The notes under the pieces are model-generated. The model was not told the DNA's origin and searched no databases. It saw only the letters and a list, made by a program, of their open reading frames with translations. Of a stretch of DNA of 64,000 nucleotides, positions 17,620 through 25,340 are shown in pieces. The position numbers and the translations under genes are program-made. How positions within the stretch are numbered: position 1 is the first letter of the stretch; every line of letters begins with the position of its first letter. Source of the stretch: CAYLPJ01 sp964385465 (GTDB lineage Bacteria > Planctomycetota > Phycisphaerae > SM23-33); the NCBI GenBank assembly GCA_964385465.1, contig CAYLPJ010000009.1:66708-130707 (forward strand), given 5' to 3'.

Positions 17620-18282
17620 TCAGGCAAGTCGTGTGACGGTCACTTCCGGCGCCGTCGGCGGTGTCGCGTCGGCCACGCACGGCCCCGTCTCGGCCGACAG
17701 CGGCGATTCCAACCCCCCGGCCGTACGAGCGGTCACGGCGAACCAGTAGGCCTCGCCGTCGGACAGGGCGAAGGTGTGGCTGTAGGCGCCGTCTGCGGCG
17801 TACGTCGTGGTCGCCTGCGGGCTGCCGACGACGATGCCCGGGGCCGTGGCCCAGTACAGGCCGAAGTCCGCCGGGGCATCGCCGCCGCAGGGCGTGCGAT
17901 AGGACCACTTCAACTTGACCCGCCCGCCGCTGAGCACCTCGGCGTCCACCCACTCGACTTTCGCCGGGCGGTTGCCGATCCAGTCGCCGGCGGCATCGGT
18001 CTCCATCTCGACGACGCACGACACGTCCGGGGTCTCCAGCCACGCCGTGCCCGCGACAGGGCGAACCGCGTAGGTGTATCGCGTGCTCGCGACGTGGCCG
18101 AGGCCCGAAAGGCAAACACCTGTCGCCCCGCACTGCGCCAGGCCCACGGGCGCGTCGAAGTCCACGTTCTCGAGTCCGCCGACACCGCGATAGATGCGGT
18201 GGCCGTGCGACAGTCCCGGCCAGTGACAGCCGGGCAGACAACGCGGCGGCCAGGCGCCGAACGGGACGGCCGCGCCGCCCAT
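17620..18282 (-). CDS. Phage structural protein with fibronectin III-like C-terminus
   Basis: 220 aa. The ATG at 18282 overlaps the upstream stop (TGATG) and was preferred to a GTG two codons earlier. Residues about 110-215 look like an FN3 module (GRVKLKWSYRTP, TFALSDGEAYWFAVTARTAGGLESPLS) followed by a short Pro/Thr tail. FN3 domains are common on tail-tip and fibre proteins. The N-terminal half is Cys/Gly-rich and not recognised. Confidence 0.55.
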   Translation of the reverse strand: MGGAAVPFGAWPPRCLPGCHWPGLSHGHRIYRGVGGLENVDFDAPVGLAQCGATGVCLSGLGHVASTRYTYAVRPVAGTAWLETPDVSCVVEMETDAAGDWIGNRPAKVEWVDAEVLSGGRVKLKWSYRTPCGGDAPADFGLYWATAPGIVVGSPQATTTYAADGAYSHTFALSDGEAYWFAVTARTAGGLESPLSAETGPCVADATPPTAPEVTVTRLA

Positions 18283-18791
18283 CAGCACACCTCCGCGCCG
18301 CTTCGCCCGACACTGGTGGAACTCACCGTGTAGGTCGCGGCCTCGGTGCTGCCGTCGCGACGCTTGAACGTCGCCGCACCCGTGGCTTCCACGAAAGCCA
18401 TGTCGCCGGCTTGGACAGCATCGACGAGTTCCATGACCTTCTCGGCCGTGAGCATCTCGGTGCCCGTCCAGACGAACACCTGGTCGGCGAGGAGGTCATC
18501 CGACACGGCCGGCGAGGCCTCGGCCTGCAGGAAGATCAGCACGCGAACGGTGCAGGCGCCGAGGCTGCCGGGGATGTCGCCGGCGTTGGTGAACAGATGA
18601 CTCGACGCGGGGCTCTCGACCAGCGGGATGTCGTAATCACCCCAGTTGGCGACCGTCATCGCCTCCCAGCCGCTCGCGCCCTTCCACAGCTTGCCGTGGT
18701 CGGCCGAGGCGCCGTCGGCGTTCTGGAGCACGGCATACAGCGTCTGCCCGCTCCCGCCGGGTCCGCAGCGGTATTGAAGTTCGTTCGCCAT
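18282..18791 (-). CDS. Hypothetical phage structural protein
   Basis: 169 aa. N-terminal MANELQYRCGPGGSGQTLYAV begins a beta-rich protein with a carbohydrate-binding-like look (WKGASGWEAMTVANWGDYDIPL). It overlaps the FN3-like gene. No family recognised; position between fibres and hub suggests a minor tail component. Confidence 0.5.
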   Translation of the reverse strand: MANELQYRCGPGGSGQTLYAVLQNADGASADHGKLWKGASGWEAMTVANWGDYDIPLVESPASSHLFTNAGDIPGSLGACTVRVLIFLQAEASPAVSDDLLADQVFVWTGTEMLTAEKVMELVDAVQAGDMAFVEATGAATFKRRDGSTEAATYTVSSTSVGRSGAEVC

Positions 18792-18794
18792 GCG

Positions 18795-19034
18795 TCAGTC
18801 CTCCCTGGCGTGCAGGTGCGTGTGGTCAGTGTCGAATGCGGCGAGTGCGTCGCGGGCGGCGTCGAGGTCAGCCAACAGTTCCGCCCGCCGGCGTCGCTGG
18901 TCGGCGACGGTGTGTATGGTCACAACCCCGGACGGGTGGCGGACCCGGCGCGTGCCGTCGCGGTCGGTGGCGATCCGCAGGCCCTGCCGCCGAACCGTTC
19001 GGCCGCCCGCAGCGCGTGATCCGCGATCAAACAT
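18795..19034 (-). CDS. Small hypothetical phage protein
   Basis: 79 aa. Basic N-terminal half with beta propensity (GLRIATDRDGTRRVRHPSGVVTI) and a helical C-terminal half (RRRRAELLADLDAARDAL). It overlaps the DUF1566 gene stop by eight bases. Function unknown. Confidence 0.45.
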   Translation of the reverse strand: MFDRGSRAAGGRTVRRQGLRIATDRDGTRRVRHPSGVVTIHTVADQRRRRAELLADLDAARDALAAFDTDHTHLHARED

Positions 19035-19827
19035 TGACCCGCCCTCCTCGGACCATCAGCGTGTAATAGGCGTTCGTCTTGGGGTACGGTCGGAAGAAGC
19101 CAATGCTCGGCCGCAGGATGAACGCCTCGGTCGTGTCGCTTTGGTTCGTGGTCGCTGTCCAGGCATACTGGGCGTCGAACGCCGCGTCCACGCCGTGATG
19201 GCTGCCGGCCTCGAAATCCATCTCCGAGATCAACTCCAGGATGTTCGGCAGGCGCCAGCCGCCGGGGTTGGGGCTCGGCGAGTCGCTCGGCCGCCAGGGG
19301 CCGACGCCGTCGTGCGTGACGCCGTTGGGCCCGCCGACGATCCCGCCGCTGGAGTACGCGGTGAATCCGCTTGTGTCGGTGCCGCTGAGCGCGAACGTGT
19401 CGGCGGTCTTGTTGGCGACCGTGTAGGTGTTGCCGTTCAGCTCGGTCATGCCCTCGACGCCCCAGATGGTCACCGAGTCGCCGTTGGACAGGTGGTGGTC
19501 CTGCGCGGTGGTCACCACGCCGGGGTTGGCCTGCGTCACGCCGTCGATGTTGCTCATCCCCGTGACGTGGACGAGGGCGTCGTACCAGGAAAGCAGGGAG
19601 GTGAACGGCGAGCCCAGCGTCGCGACGGGGTTCTCGATCCACCGCAGCGGCGGGGCGTCGGCGTGGACGGCCAGGGCGGAGGCCAGGTCGGTTACCACGG
19701 TGCCGTCGTCGCGCATCCGCGACGGCGGCTTGAAGCCAGCCTGCACGTGGCCGTCGTCGCCGGCGGCGTAGCTGGTGGTCTGCCCGGTGACCGGCAGGAG
19801 GTTGCGGTGTCGGCGGTTCCAGGTCAT
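19027..19827 (-). CDS. DUF1566 (C-type-lectin-like) tail protein with inserted E1-FCCH-like domain
   Basis: 266 aa. The N-terminus (LLPVTGQTTSYAAGDDGHVQAG) and C-terminus (GGWRLPNILELISEMDFEAG, YAWTATTN, AFILRPSIGFFRPYPK, MVRGG) are the two parts of a DUF1566/Lcl domain. Residues about 95-170 between them (GVVTTAQDHHLSNGDSVTIW, GMTELNGNTYTVANKTADTF, TSGFTAYSSGG) match the small beta domain related to the E1 enzyme FCCH fold that many phage tail proteins carry. DUF1566 folds resemble C-type lectins and often mediate ligand binding, so this is a likely receptor-binding protein. No reverse transcriptase or template repeat of a diversity-generating retroelement was found nearby. Confidence 0.75.
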   Translation of the reverse strand: MTWNRRHRNLLPVTGQTTSYAAGDDGHVQAGFKPPSRMRDDGTVVTDLASALAVHADAPPLRWIENPVATLGSPFTSLLSWYDALVHVTGMSNIDGVTQANPGVVTTAQDHHLSNGDSVTIWGVEGMTELNGNTYTVANKTADTFALSGTDTSGFTAYSSGGIVGGPNGVTHDGVGPWRPSDSPSPNPGGWRLPNILELISEMDFEAGSHHGVDAAFDAQYAWTATTNQSDTTEAFILRPSIGFFRPYPKTNAYYTLMVRGGRVNV

Positions 19828-19828
19828 G

Positions 19829-20914
19829 TCAATTCCCCGTGATCGTGACGCTGCCTGAGTGGACGTAGCCGCTCGCCTCGGCCATCACGTAGAACGTGTC
19901 GTTGGTCGCCGTGTCGATGTTCATCACGGCCTGGCCACTTGCGTTGGTCTGCACCAGATAGCAGGCGTCGGTTGTGAGCTCCCTGATCTCGGTGCCGGTC
20001 GCGACGCTGAAGTCCGTCTGGGCGGCCGGGGCGCCCATGCTGCTGTCGCTGATCCAGACCGTCAGGAGGAAATACCCGCCGTAGTCGGTCCCTTCGGCAT
20101 CCTTCACCTGGAGCGTCATCGTGCCCGTGCCGTCCGCGTCGTCGGCGCCGTTGAGCGTCACGTCGAACAGATAGCCCACGACGTCGGCGTGCAGCTCGGC
20201 CACGTTGACGGCGTCGTCCTGCAACTCGGCATTGCCGATGGCGTTGTCGGCCAGCGCGGCATTGCCGACGGCGTTGTCGGCAAGCTGTTCGGCCCCCACG
20301 GCGTCGGCGGCGATCTTCGCCTGCGTGACCGCATCGTCGGCGATCTTCGCCGTGGACACCGCGCTGTCGCTCAGCCCGGCCGTGGCATGGACGTGCAGGC
20401 CGTCGGCATTGCCGCCGTCGGTGAGCGTGTTGAGCTCGGCTGCGGTCGCCCCGGAGGCGATGCGAAAGGCCCCGACCATGCGGTAGTCGGTGATGTCGTC
20501 GTGGTCGTAGCCGCTCGCACCCGTGGCGATCGTCGCCAGCGGCAGGTGCGGCGTCGTGCCGGGATCCGGGAAGCCCGACGTGCTCGTCCCTACGGTCAGC
20601 GCGCCACCGTCGATGTAGAGAAAGGCGTATGTGGTCTGATTGGCCGTCAGGGCATTGCCGGCAGACCCGGCGTAGGAGAGCTGGGTGCCCCCCCACTGGA
20701 GCTTTCCGCCGCGAATGCCGTAGGTAGCTGTCCCGTCCTTGTAGACGCGGAAGGCGTTGCCCAGGGCCTTGGCCATGGTCAGCAGGCGCTGCTCGCGGCG
20801 GATGCCGGTATCGCCGTAGTACTCGCCGACCTCGGCGTAGGGGTAGTCGCAGTCGCTGTCGGTCGTACCGCGAAGGGCCGCGGTCTCCGTCGTGGTCAGG
20901 TCGGTCTCAGCCAT
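19829..20914 (-). CDS. Tail fibre-like protein with degenerate repeat shaft
   Basis: 361 aa, ATG with GAGGACCTCTGAC just upstream. N-terminal and middle regions (LTANQTTYAFLYIDGGALTV, ATIATGASGYDHDDITDYR) are typical of fibre trunk domains. Residues about 185-250 form a run of near-repeats of the type ADDAVTxAKI, ADNAVGNAAL, ADNAIGNAEL, likely a trimeric shaft. The C-terminal part is beta-rich (GTMTLQVKDAEGTDYGGYFLL). It precedes the DUF1566 protein, and together they probably form the adhesive tail end. Confidence 0.7.
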   Translation of the reverse strand: MAETDLTTTETAALRGTTDSDCDYPYAEVGEYYGDTGIRREQRLLTMAKALGNAFRVYKDGTATYGIRGGKLQWGGTQLSYAGSAGNALTANQTTYAFLYIDGGALTVGTSTSGFPDPGTTPHLPLATIATGASGYDHDDITDYRMVGAFRIASGATAAELNTLTDGGNADGLHVHATAGLSDSAVSTAKIADDAVTQAKIAADAVGAEQLADNAVGNAALADNAIGNAELQDDAVNVAELHADVVGYLFDVTLNGADDADGTGTMTLQVKDAEGTDYGGYFLLTVWISDSSMGAPAAQTDFSVATGTEIRELTTDACYLVQTNASGQAVMNIDTATNDTFYVMAEASGYVHSGSVTITGN

Positions 20915-20915
20915 G

Positions 20916-21647
20916 TCAGAGGTCCTCCGAGGGCGTGAAGGTCAGTGTCAGCGTGTCCGTGCCCCGGGCGAAGGCCGCGACCGCCAGATCGTCGGCGCCC
21001 CGGGGGTAGGTGTCGATGTAGGCGAACGTCTCGAATGCCGTGGACGCGTTGCCATGGGCGTCCTCGGTCTCCACTCGCATGGGCCAGACGCCACGCGTCA
21101 GGGTGTCGGTCGTGAAGGTCAGGAAGTCGCGGCCGTAGGCCCAGACGTGCGCCCACTCGACCCCCCATCCGGGCGCGCCCGAGCCGCCGTAGCCCCATCC
21201 GCCCCGGCCGAAGTCCAGCCCCCACCCGCAGGCGCCCTTGCCCTGGGGGAAGACGGGAGCCTGGTGGACAAGGTCCGCGGCCGCGCCGGCGCCGACGGGG
21301 CCGAGGAATACCCGCCAGGCCTCGTCGATCTCGCGGGCGTCGAGGATGCTCCGTTTCAGGGCCACGCTCAGGCGGGAGGAGACGTCGCCGCCCCCACGTG
21401 CCTCCTGCCAGTAGTTCCTCGTCGCGTCCACGGGCGTGACGGCAAGCAGGAGCACGCCGTCGGCGGGGTCCGGCTTCGGCAGGTGGAACCGCACCTGCCG
21501 CCGTCGCGGCCACTGCCAGTCCGCCAGTTCGCCGCCGACATACGCCTGGATCACGCGGTCGTCGTGGGTCGTGCCGGCCGTCACGACCAGGCCCGGTTCT
21601 GCGCAATACACGCCCAGGATGTCGATGCCCTTGGTGGTCCAGTTCAT
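20916..21647 (-). CDS. Hypothetical phage tail/structural protein
   Basis: 243 aa; start overlaps the previous stop (ATGA). A beta-rich N-terminus (ILGVYCAEPGLVVTAG), a Gly-rich aromatic stretch (GWGLDFGRGGWGYGGSGAPGW), and a C-terminal Ig-like part (ETEDAHGNASTAFETFAYIDTYPRG) suggest a tail or baseplate component. No named family recognised. Confidence 0.5.
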   Translation of the reverse strand: MNWTTKGIDILGVYCAEPGLVVTAGTTHDDRVIQAYVGGELADWQWPRRRQVRFHLPKPDPADGVLLLAVTPVDATRNYWQEARGGGDVSSRLSVALKRSILDAREIDEAWRVFLGPVGAGAAADLVHQAPVFPQGKGACGWGLDFGRGGWGYGGSGAPGWGVEWAHVWAYGRDFLTFTTDTLTRGVWPMRVETEDAHGNASTAFETFAYIDTYPRGADDLAVAAFARGTDTLTLTFTPSEDL

Positions 21648-22051
21648 GGCGACAGGTCCCGGATGACCGCGCGCACGCGTGTGACCGCTTGGAGGTTCCC
21701 GCCGGAGGCAATGTACTCCACGCCGCGGACCGGCTCGAAGGCCAGCAGCACGCAGTGGCCGTAGGTGTGACCGTCGACACCGAAGTAGGTCCCTTCGGTC
21801 GTGCCCACCAGCAACTGCGCCGAGCGGACGGCGGTCTTCAGGGCGGCGTGGGCATCGGCCGCCAGCGCGGCGGGCGTGCCGCGAAACACGCCGGTTACAA
21901 CGATGTCCCGCCCGCTTCGGCCGTGGAGCTGTGCGAACTGCCCGTGCACGCCGGGCATGGTCTCGGTCCGCAGGCGTGCGCGCGGCGGGCCGATCCGCTC
22001 GGCGGCGGCGTCCGTCGTCAGCGGCGTGGCTTGGAATGTCGGGTTCGCCAT
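21644..22051 (-). CDS. Hypothetical phage tail protein
   Basis: 135 aa. N-terminal MANPTFQATPLTTDAAAERIG and the middle VVTGVFRGTPAALAADAHAALKTAVRSAQ, then a beta segment with YFGVDGHTYGHCVLLAFEP. It occupies the place where siphoviruses usually have a long tape-measure gene, but it is far too short for one. It lies downstream of the chaperone-like pair. Function unknown. Confidence 0.5.
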   Translation of the reverse strand: MANPTFQATPLTTDAAAERIGPPRARLRTETMPGVHGQFAQLHGRSGRDIVVTGVFRGTPAALAADAHAALKTAVRSAQLLVGTTEGTYFGVDGHTYGHCVLLAFEPVRGVEYIASGGNLQAVTRVRAVIRDLSP

Positions 22052-22093
22052 GGATTCACCTTTGTTCCGGCGGGACGACGCGGCCGGGACCGG

Positions 22094-22600
22094 TCAGACA
22101 AGGTCCCCCGCCCGCCCGCCGCGAATGGCTGTGGTGTGCGTGGTGTCCAGGTCGCGGCCGTAGTAGTTCGCGGCCTCGATCCTGTCTCCGTGGATGATCG
22201 TGATGCTCCGGACGCCGTCGTCGCCTGGGCCCATCGGATCGGTGGCCTGGAGGGGCTGCGGCGCTGTCGGCTTGCCTCGCGGCGTAGGCGGCTCACACGG
22301 CAGGGATGCGGGGCTCGATGCCGAGCGCCGGCCCGCCGGCGGCGCCGGGGCGCCGCTGTTTGCCGACTCGGCGGGCAGGTCATCCGGGAGCGCGTCGGCC
22401 GGCGGCGGGTCCTCCGGAGCGTCCGGCTCGTCGCCCGGCGTGGACGGAGGATCGTGCAGGCGTCCGGCGGCCCCCGTGGCCGCCAACAGCACGGCCCGGT
22501 CGTACTGGCCGGGCGTCGAGGGGGCGTTCAGGACGGCTCGTGCAGTGAGGACGGCGTCGGCGGAGCGGGGGGGCAGTTCGCTTGTGCGTTCGTGGTGCAT
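22094..22600 (-). CDS. Downstream tail-assembly-chaperone-like ORF (gpT-like; possible frameshift product)
   Basis: 168 aa if started at the ATG at 22600; its own ribosome site is weak. It overlaps the upstream 182-aa ORF by 73 bases and lies in its -1 frame. A C CCC CCC heptamer (minus strand, 22573-22567) sits in the overlap at the position where a -1 slip would join the frames, which predicts a 327-aa fusion. The protein is low-complexity (Pro/Asp/Ala-rich) with a structured-looking C-terminus (SITIIHGDRIEAANYYGRD). This is the layout of lambda G/GT tail-assembly chaperones. Confidence 0.55.
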   Translation of the reverse strand: MHHERTSELPPRSADAVLTARAVLNAPSTPGQYDRAVLLAATGAAGRLHDPPSTPGDEPDAPEDPPPADALPDDLPAESANSGAPAPPAGRRSASSPASLPCEPPTPRGKPTAPQPLQATDPMGPGDDGVRSITIIHGDRIEAANYYGRDLDTTHTTAIRGGRAGDLV

Positions 22601-23076
22601 TGGGCAGACCACTCCAGAAGTTGAGCCAGCCAGCTCGGCGGCCGCGACGCCTCGAAGGCCAGCAGGGCGGCCTTCTGGTCGTCGGTCAGGGCGTACTGGG
22701 CGTCGAGGAGCGTGGCGGCCAGTTGAAAGGCGGCGCGGATCATCTCGGCGTCGCGTTGAGCATCGAGCAGCAGAGAAACCGAGGTCGGGCGCCCGCACCG
22801 GGGGCAGGTCTCGTTCTCGCGAAGCCGGGCGGCCGTCAGCAGATACCTCGCCTCCGGCGGAGGAGGCCCGCCTCGGACGGCGAGGGAGACGCCGTCGGGC
22901 TCGAAGCGCGGCACGATCGCCTGCCGGGGCGCGGGGATGGCCCAGGCCACGCCGTGCAGCGTCAGCCGGTCGCAGAGGTCCGGATGGGATGCCTGCGACA
23001 GCGGCCTGCGGGAGTCGACCTCCAGCGCGCGTGCGGCGTCACGGTCCATCGCCTGGATGGCGGTCGGCGGCGTCAT
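22528..23076 (-). CDS. Tail-assembly-chaperone-like protein (gpG-like)
   Basis: 182 aa. It has a CPRCGRP zinc-knuckle-like motif near residue 95 and a helical C-terminal region (DAQYALTDDQKAALLAFEA). It directly follows the tail-tube-like gene, the usual place of the G-type chaperone, and ends inside the next ORF with a C7 slip site. No sequence family was recognised, so the call rests on order and frame geometry. Confidence 0.5.
   Translation of the reverse strand: MTPPTAIQAMDRDAARALEVDSRRPLSQASHPDLCDRLTLHGVAWAIPAPRQAIVPRFEPDGVSLAVRGGPPPPEARYLLTAARLRENETCPRCGRPTSVSLLLDAQRDAEMIRAAFQLAATLLDAQYALTDDQKAALLAFEASRPPSWLAQLLEWSAQCTTNAQANCPPAPPTPSSLHEPS
22567..22573 (-). promoter_or_regulatory. Candidate -1 ribosomal frameshift site C CCC CCC
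   Basis: Seven consecutive C on the minus strand, split by the upstream frame as C CCC CCC (codons 168-170 of the 182-aa ORF). A -1 slip continues in the frame of the 168-aa ORF at its Arg12 codon. Confidence 0.5.
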
Positions 23077-23453
23077 GCGATGCTCGGGGCGCTCTCGGCG
23101 ATGAAGGGCAGGGCCACGGCGGAGGCGGCGTCGCGCCGCACGGCCGCGTCGTAGCCGCCGATCGAGCAGCCGGCGATGGTGACGGTCTTGTCGGTGCCGC
23201 CCTTGACGTCCTGCCAGACGAAAGACAGCGTGCCGGTGGACCCCTTGACGGCGTCGGCGCTGGTCGGGTCCAGCAGTGTGATCGTGCCGCTGGTCCGGGC
23301 GGTGGTGTAGCGTGCGACGGACTCGTGGGTGTCGTCGTCGCCGGCGGCTCGGATCTCGCCGTATCGGACGGACACGACCACGCTCTGGACGCCGGTAATC
23401 GACGTCTCGCCGAGGGCGACGCTCTTGGGATTGTGGTAAACGTTGAAGGCCAT
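23073..23453 (-). CDS. Phage tail tube-like protein
   Basis: 126 aa from the ATG at 23453 (MAFNVYHNPKSVAL); the longer upstream frame is antisense noise. Short beta-rich protein with GVQSVVVSVRYGEIRAAGDDD, TSGTITLLDPTSADAVKG and SFVWQDVKGGTDKTVTIAGC. It resembles gpV/XkdM-type tail tube proteins in size, pattern and position after the tail terminator. It overlaps the next gene by four bases. Confidence 0.6.
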   Translation of the reverse strand: MAFNVYHNPKSVALGETSITGVQSVVVSVRYGEIRAAGDDDTHESVARYTTARTSGTITLLDPTSADAVKGSTGTLSFVWQDVKGGTDKTVTIAGCSIGGYDAAVRRDAASAVALPFIAESAPSIA

Positions 23454-23470
23454 CGGTTGCTCCCGGGAAG

Positions 23471-23971
23471 TCAGTGTGAGGTCGGGCTGTCCAGGACGAT
23501 GCCGACCGAGGCGTTCAGCCGGCAGGCGGCCCATGGCGGGCCGATCGAGGCGTCCACCTCCGGCGGGCCCCACGTCAGACGGCGGTGGTAGTGGTTGCCG
23601 TCCCCCCATGCCTTCGCGTCGGCCGGAGGGTCGGCCTCGACGGCGTTGACCGCGGCGTTCTTCAACCGAAGCACCTCGGCCAGCCGCGAGGCCTCGTCGG
23701 CCGAGCCGTCGTCCACCAGGGCCGCGACGGTCAGTTCCAGCTCGACGTTGCAGCCGCGGACATCCTCGGGGGAGGCGTCCTCGCGGGTGGTCAGGTACCG
23801 CACGACGGCCAGCGGAGAGCGGACCAACTGCTTGTCGGCGACCTCCCCGCCCGCCGTGGCGACGGCGACGGACGCGAAAACGGGGGCGCCGTCGGTGGTG
23901 GCCGCCGCAAGGGCGTTGCGAACGTCCTCGACAACGGACCAGTCCGTGTTGGTGATGGTGATGGCGGCCAT
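23471..23971 (-). CDS. Probable tail terminator / neck protein
   Basis: 166 aa from the ATG at 23971 (MAAITITNTDWSVVEDVRNAL). An alternating alpha/beta pattern with VEDVRNALAAATTDGAPVFA, GCNVELELTVAALVDDG and a C-terminal GIVLDSPTSH fits tail terminator proteins. It lies between the connector-like genes and the tail-tube-like gene. Family membership is inferred from position and general pattern. Confidence 0.5.
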   Translation of the reverse strand: MAAITITNTDWSVVEDVRNALAAATTDGAPVFASVAVATAGGEVADKQLVRSPLAVVRYLTTREDASPEDVRGCNVELELTVAALVDDGSADEASRLAEVLRLKNAAVNAVEADPPADAKAWGDGNHYHRRLTWGPPEVDASIGPPWAACRLNASVGIVLDSPTSH

Positions 23972-23988
23972 GGCAGGCTCCTTTCGGC

Positions 23989-24789
23989 TCAGACGCGGAC
24001 CTGGCGGACGGCAGAGCCCGAGGGCGAGGCAGCGACGTCCCCCTCGCCGCCGCGCACCGCCAGCACCAGCGAAGCCATCGCCCGCTCCCACTCGCCGTGG
24101 TGGTAGTCCCGCAGGCGGCTGTACATCGTCTCGGCGCCGCTGCGGTGGCAACGGCCGAGGGCGATCTCCAGCGCCCGGTGCGCCGCGGCCACCCGAAGCT
24201 GGGCGGGATTGGCGATCCGCCGCAGGTCCGGGAGCGATCGCCCGGCGTCGGCAATGAACCACGCAGCCGCGGAGGCATGTCCGCCGAGGGTGTCGCGGAA
24301 CATCGCGGCCGTGCGGGCCAGGACGTCCTGGCAGGCCAGGCGGATGAACTCCGCGCAGCCGGCGGTGTCGTCGTAGCCGGGCAGAGCCTCGATCCCGTCC
24401 CACAGCGTGTCGAGGTCCTCGTCCACGCAGAGGGCGACCTGCACCGGGCAGGCGCCGTCGGCCACGAAACGGTGGACGAAGAACGCCCCGCTCAGGCCGC
24501 TGGCGTTGGCTTCGGTGAGGGCCACCTCGACGGCGGCCTCGGCCGTGCCGTCCAGGCCCGAGGTGTCGGCGGTGCCCGTGGCGACCTTGGCGTCGGCGGC
24601 GCGGGCGGCGTCCTTGAACAGTTCGGCCGTCACGGTCCCGCCGTCGCGCGTCATGGCCAGCCAGAGGACGCCGCCGTCGGTGTTCTCGGCGCCTTCCTTG
24701 GTGGCCACGCCGCCCAGCCGCCAGCGCGAGGTATGGAAGCCTTCGCCGCGGTTCTCGTAGCTGATGATGGATTCCCACGCGCGGGACAT
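23989..24789 (-). CDS. Phage head-tail connector/head protein, unassigned
   Basis: 266 aa. An N-terminal beta domain (ESIISYENRGEGFHTSRWRLGG) is followed by a helical C-terminal domain rich in Ala/Arg (EFIRLACQDVLARTAAMFRD, LRVAAAHRALEIALGRCHR). It lies between the decoration-like 112-aa protein and the tail terminator. No family recognised. Confidence 0.5.
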   Translation of the reverse strand: MSRAWESIISYENRGEGFHTSRWRLGGVATKEGAENTDGGVLWLAMTRDGGTVTAELFKDAARAADAKVATGTADTSGLDGTAEAAVEVALTEANASGLSGAFFVHRFVADGACPVQVALCVDEDLDTLWDGIEALPGYDDTAGCAEFIRLACQDVLARTAAMFRDTLGGHASAAAWFIADAGRSLPDLRRIANPAQLRVAAAHRALEIALGRCHRSGAETMYSRLRDYHHGEWERAMASLVLAVRGGEGDVAASPSGSAVRQVRV

Positions 24790-24792
24790 GGT

Positions 24793-25131
24793 TCACCACA
24801 CGCTGACGGCGAGGTCGGCGTAGTTGCTGCCGGCCGCGGCGTTCCGTGCCTGGATGTCTGCCGAGGCCGGAATGCTCAGCCCCTCCAAGAGCCAGGCGCT
24901 GCCGGCGGGGATGGTGAAGTGGTCCGTGGTCCCACCGTCCAGCGAGATCGTCGCGGCGTGCGTCGCGACGGAGACGTGGAGGTAGTGGCACGTGCGGGCC
25001 GGAGCGGTGACCACACTGGCGTAGGTATCCTCGCCGGCGGCATCGGTGCCCTGGACGGGCAACCCGCTGGCCGGGACGACGTTGACCGTCGCGGCCGATT
25101 CGTGGAGCTTGACGTTCACAAGGTCGGGCAT
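24793..25131 (-). CDS. Small beta-rich head/decoration-like protein
   Basis: 112 aa, all-beta pattern (LVNVKLHESAATVNVVPASG, HYLHVSVATHAATISLDGGT, HFTIPAGSAWLLEGLSI). Size and location downstream of the capsid gene fit a head decoration or completion protein. Not assigned to a family. Confidence 0.5.
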   Translation of the reverse strand: MPDLVNVKLHESAATVNVVPASGLPVQGTDAAGEDTYASVVTAPARTCHYLHVSVATHAATISLDGGTTDHFTIPAGSAWLLEGLSIPASADIQARNAAAGSNYADLAVSVW

Positions 25132-25187
25132 GGGTGGGTTCTCCGTGGGTCGCGGTGGGGTTCAGGTAGAGGCCGGCGGTGCCTGTA

Positions 25188-25340
25188 CTACCGGCGTTTG
25201 CCGGCGGCGACACGTGCGGCGGCGCGTTCGTGCATGCGGCGGATCTCGCGTTTGGTTCGCTGATCGACCGGCCCGCGCTGGAGCATGGCGTTGAGGTGCA
25301 TGGCGGCGCGGCGGTCAACGGTCTTGCGGTCAAGAGGCAT
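25188..25340 (-). CDS. Very small basic phage protein
   Basis: 50 aa from the ATG at 25340, overlapping the upstream gene by 11 bases. Highly basic and helical (MPLDRKTVDRRAAMHLNAML, REIRRMHERAAARVAAGKRR). Accepted because the start and stop fit tightly into the operon; the longer in-frame extension is a shadow. Function unknown. Confidence 0.4.
   Translation of the reverse strand: MPLDRKTVDRRAAMHLNAMLQRGPVDQRTKREIRRMHERAAARVAAGKRR

Noticed and set aside
19027..20914. Diversity-generating retroelement target
   Set aside because: DUF1566 proteins can be DGR targets, but no reverse transcriptase, template repeat or adenine-rich variable repeat was seen.
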